Source of the DNA: Pyxidicoccus fallax
Lineage (GTDB): Bacteria; Myxococcota; Myxococcia; Myxococcales; Myxococcaceae
Reading direction: 5' to 3'
DNA length: 33,878 nucleotides
NCBI RefSeq assembly: GCF_012933655.1
Contig: NZ_JABBJJ010000114.1
Coordinates: 1-33,878 of the forward strand
Shown here: piece after piece, positions 32,412 through 33,878 of the stretch
Layout of the letters: the number at the start of each line of letters is the position of its first letter
Numbering within the stretch: position 1 is the stretch's first letter
Translations under genes and position numbers: made by a program
The notes under the pieces: model-generated
What the model saw: only the letters and a program-made list of their open reading frames with translations
What the model was told of the DNA's origin: nothing
Database searches by the model: none

Positions 32412-33353
32412 ATGCAAACCATTACCTACTCCCGATTCGGAAGCCCTGACGTCCTGACGCTGTCGGACGTCGTCTCGCCGTCTCCCCGCCGTGGACACCT
32501 CGTCGTGCGCGTGCGTGCCGTGTCCATCAACCCGCTCGACGGCAAGCTTCGTCGCGGTGAAGCCCGCCTGCTCAGCGGCACGAAGTTTCCCAAGACGCCG
32601 GGCCTCGACTTCGCCGGCGTGGTGGAGCAGGTGGGCGAGGGCGTGTCGGGGTTCAAGGTCGGCGATGACGTCTTCGGCGGCCTGGGCTCCTTCAAGGTGG
32701 GCTATCTCTCCGAGCGCATCTCCGTCCCCGCGCGAGTCGTGGCGAGGATGCCGGCCTCGCTCGATTACGTGGGCGCCGCGGCCATCGCTGTCGTCGGCCT
32801 CGCCGCCCAGACCGCCGTGAACGTCGCGCGCATCAAGGCCGGCGACCACGTCCTCATCCATGGTGCCAGCGGTGGCCTCGGGCCCTATGCCATCCAGCTC
32901 GCCAAGAGCGTGGGGGCCCACGTCACCGCCGTCAGCGGCACGGACGGCGTCACGCTGGTGCGCGAGCTCGGCGCGGACACCGTCATCGACTACCGGCGCG
33001 AAGCCATCACCGCGTCCGGGAAGACCTTCGACGCGGTGCTCGACCTCTCCACGCGGCTTCCCTTCGGCGAGGCCCACGTCCTCCTGAAGCCCCGGGGCGT
33101 CTACGTCGACTTCGAGCCAGGCCCCGCGAAGCTCGCCAGCGCCGCCATCCTGAACCGGTTCCGCTCGCGGCAGCACCGCCTCGTCATCACCCAATCCACC
33201 ACCGCCGCCCTGGAGGCGTTGGGCCGGCAGGTCGACTCGGGCGCCCTGCGTCCCGGCCCCACCCGGGTGTTCGCGCTCTCCGAGTACCGGCGCGCCTTCG
33301 AGGTCGCCGAGCAGGGGGGCCTGGTGGGCAAGGTCGTCATCCAGCTCGGGTGA
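32412..33353 (+). CDS. Medium-chain NAD(P)-dependent oxidoreductase, quinone-reductase-like
   Basis: This 313-residue protein belongs to the zinc-independent branch of the medium-chain alcohol dehydrogenase superfamily. The N-terminal catalytic domain shows VRVRAVSINPLDGKLRRGE and PGLDFAGVVEQVGEGVSGFKVGDDVFGG; the Rossmann domain shows AGDHVLIHGASGGLGPYAIQLAKSVGAHVTAVSG with the GASGGLG nucleotide loop. There are no cysteines of a structural zinc lobe, which fits quinone oxidoreductase (QOR)-type members. Such enzymes reduce quinones or enones, often as a defence against electrophiles. It is divergent from the LysR gene, which probably controls it through control region B. The start at ATG 32412 has no Shine-Dalgarno. 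Confidence 0.9.
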   Translation: MQTITYSRFGSPDVLTLSDVVSPSPRRGHLVVRVRAVSINPLDGKLRRGEARLLSGTKFPKTPGLDFAGVVEQVGEGVSGFKVGDDVFGGLGSFKVGYLSERISVPARVVARMPASLDYVGAAAIAVVGLAAQTAVNVARIKAGDHVLIHGASGGLGPYAIQLAKSVGAHVTAVSGTDGVTLVRELGADTVIDYRREAITASGKTFDAVLDLSTRLPFGEAHVLLKPRGVYVDFEPGPAKLASAAILNRFRSRQHRLVITQSTTAALEALGRQVDSGALRPGPTRVFALSEYRRAFEVAEQGGLVGKVVIQLG

Positions 33354-33485
33354 GCGTGCCGCTGCGCGTCGTGGGCGTGCGGGTGCTTGGTGGCGGGACG
33401 CACCGCGTTCCCGGAGAACGCAGACGGCGCGAGCCCTGGCACTCCGGCGGCTCCTTCTCCGAGTGACGTGCGGTTCCTCTCATCG

Positions 33486-33501
33486 GGGCACGTGCGTTGC
33501 A
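33486..33501 (+). promoter_or_regulatory. Sigma-54-type promoter
   Basis: GGGCAC (33486-33491), five bases, then TTGCA (33497-33501) matches the TGGCAC-N5-TTGCA sigma-54 consensus at all but the first position. The essential GG and GC dinucleotides have the required spacing. Transcription would start near 33512, about 40 nt before the GTG at 33551. Such promoters need an enhancer-binding activator, which is not in the window. Confidence 0.6.
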
Positions 33502-33550
33502 CACGGGGAAGGACTCACGCCGTGCGGAATCGCTCTTCTTGGAGGTCCTC

Positions 33551-33878
33551 GTGCTTCGTCGTGTCCTGGTTCCTGGTGGTCTGCTCTTCGCCCTCGCGCT
33601 GGCTCCGGAGGCGGTCGCGCAATCCGCCGCCGAGGGGGACCCGACGCCGCCAGGCGGACGTCAGTTCACGCCTCCCTGGTACATCCCCAACCCCGAGGCC
33701 CCTCCTGATTTCGTGTATCAGCAGACCGGGGCCATCGGCTTCGACCCGTTCGTCAATGACTTCGCGTGGAACACCTTCATCGCGCTGAGCTGGCCCGCCA
33801 GTGGTCGCTTCCGCGGTGTGCCGGACCGCTCGAACCTCATCGGCGGAGTGCCCGGGAGGGGAGGGGAAGGCGGCGGGG
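33551..33878 (+). CDS. Secreted protein (3' end beyond window)
   Basis: This gene was read directly from GTG 33551, preceded by GGAGG at 33541-33545. It starts with a Sec signal peptide (MLRRVLVPGGLLFALALAPEAVAQ, probable cleavage after the VAQ or AVA region). An acidic, Pro/Gly-rich stretch follows, then PPWYIPNPEAPPDFVYQQTGAIGFDPFVNDFAWNTFIALSWPASG. The FAWNTFIALSWP segment resembles a conserved motif I associate with secreted proteins of unknown function, some annotated near cytochrome c genes, but I cannot name the family firmly. About 109 residues are visible before the right edge. Confidence 0.7.
   Translation, partial: MLRRVLVPGGLLFALALAPEAVAQSAAEGDPTPPGGRQFTPPWYIPNPEAPPDFVYQQTGAIGFDPFVNDFAWNTFIALSWPASGRFRGVPDRSNLIGGVPGRGGEGGG

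Overview
The window is very GC-rich chromosomal DNA with strong G/C bias at third codon positions, many GTG starts and long antisense shadow frames. Together with a complete mevalonate operon in an otherwise proteobacterial setting and a sigma-54-type promoter, this points to a myxobacterium of the Myxococcaceae (Myxococcus/Corallococcus/Pyxidicoccus type). That placement is an inference from gene content; no sequence search was possible. I see no phage genes, insertion sequences, CRISPR array or rRNA.

Layout. 1-4070: a membrane-anchored coiled-coil protein (cut by the left edge), an orphan E2-type acyltransferase, an AraC regulator, an HtpX-like M48 protease and a DsrE-like protein. 4071-9503: the mevalonate operon fni-hmgR-mvk-mvaD-pmk, which turns HMG-CoA into IPP and DMAPP; HMG-CoA synthase is not present. 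9523-17262: a SnoaL-like protein, a Tat-exported alpha/beta hydrolase with a hairpin over its ribosome binding site, a degenerate pentapeptide-type protein, a secreted CARDB-like protein, an Omp85-type barrel, and a translationally coupled pair of an alkaline-phosphatase-superfamily enzyme and a flippase-like membrane protein. 17333-22862: tRNA-Leu(CAG) with its own promoter and terminator, then the isc operon iscS-iscU-iscA-hscB-hscA-fdx on the minus strand, with a sigma-70-type promoter, a candidate Rrf2/IscR-type operator and an intrinsic terminator between iscA and hscB. 23095-28688: an SPFH coiled-coil protein, a DsbD-like reductase without its usual N-terminal domain, a DTW-domain tRNA modification protein coupled to an unknown gene, and an EamA permease. 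28799-33878: a DUF4112 protein, a PfkB kinase fused to membrane helices, a DUF1857 protein, a LysR regulator, a medium-chain oxidoreductase and the start of a secreted protein behind a sigma-54-type promoter.

The strongest undescribed signal is regulatory. A 67-bp ungapped segment is duplicated upstream of the DUF1857 gene and upstream of the oxidoreductase gene. Each copy carries a T-N11-A LysR-type dyad, a second half-site and a -10-like element at identical spacing. The LysR gene lies between the two targets, which suggests a compact three-gene regulon. Other points are an approximately 50-residue insertion in IscS, the PfkB-membrane fusion, and probable differential expression within the isc operon.
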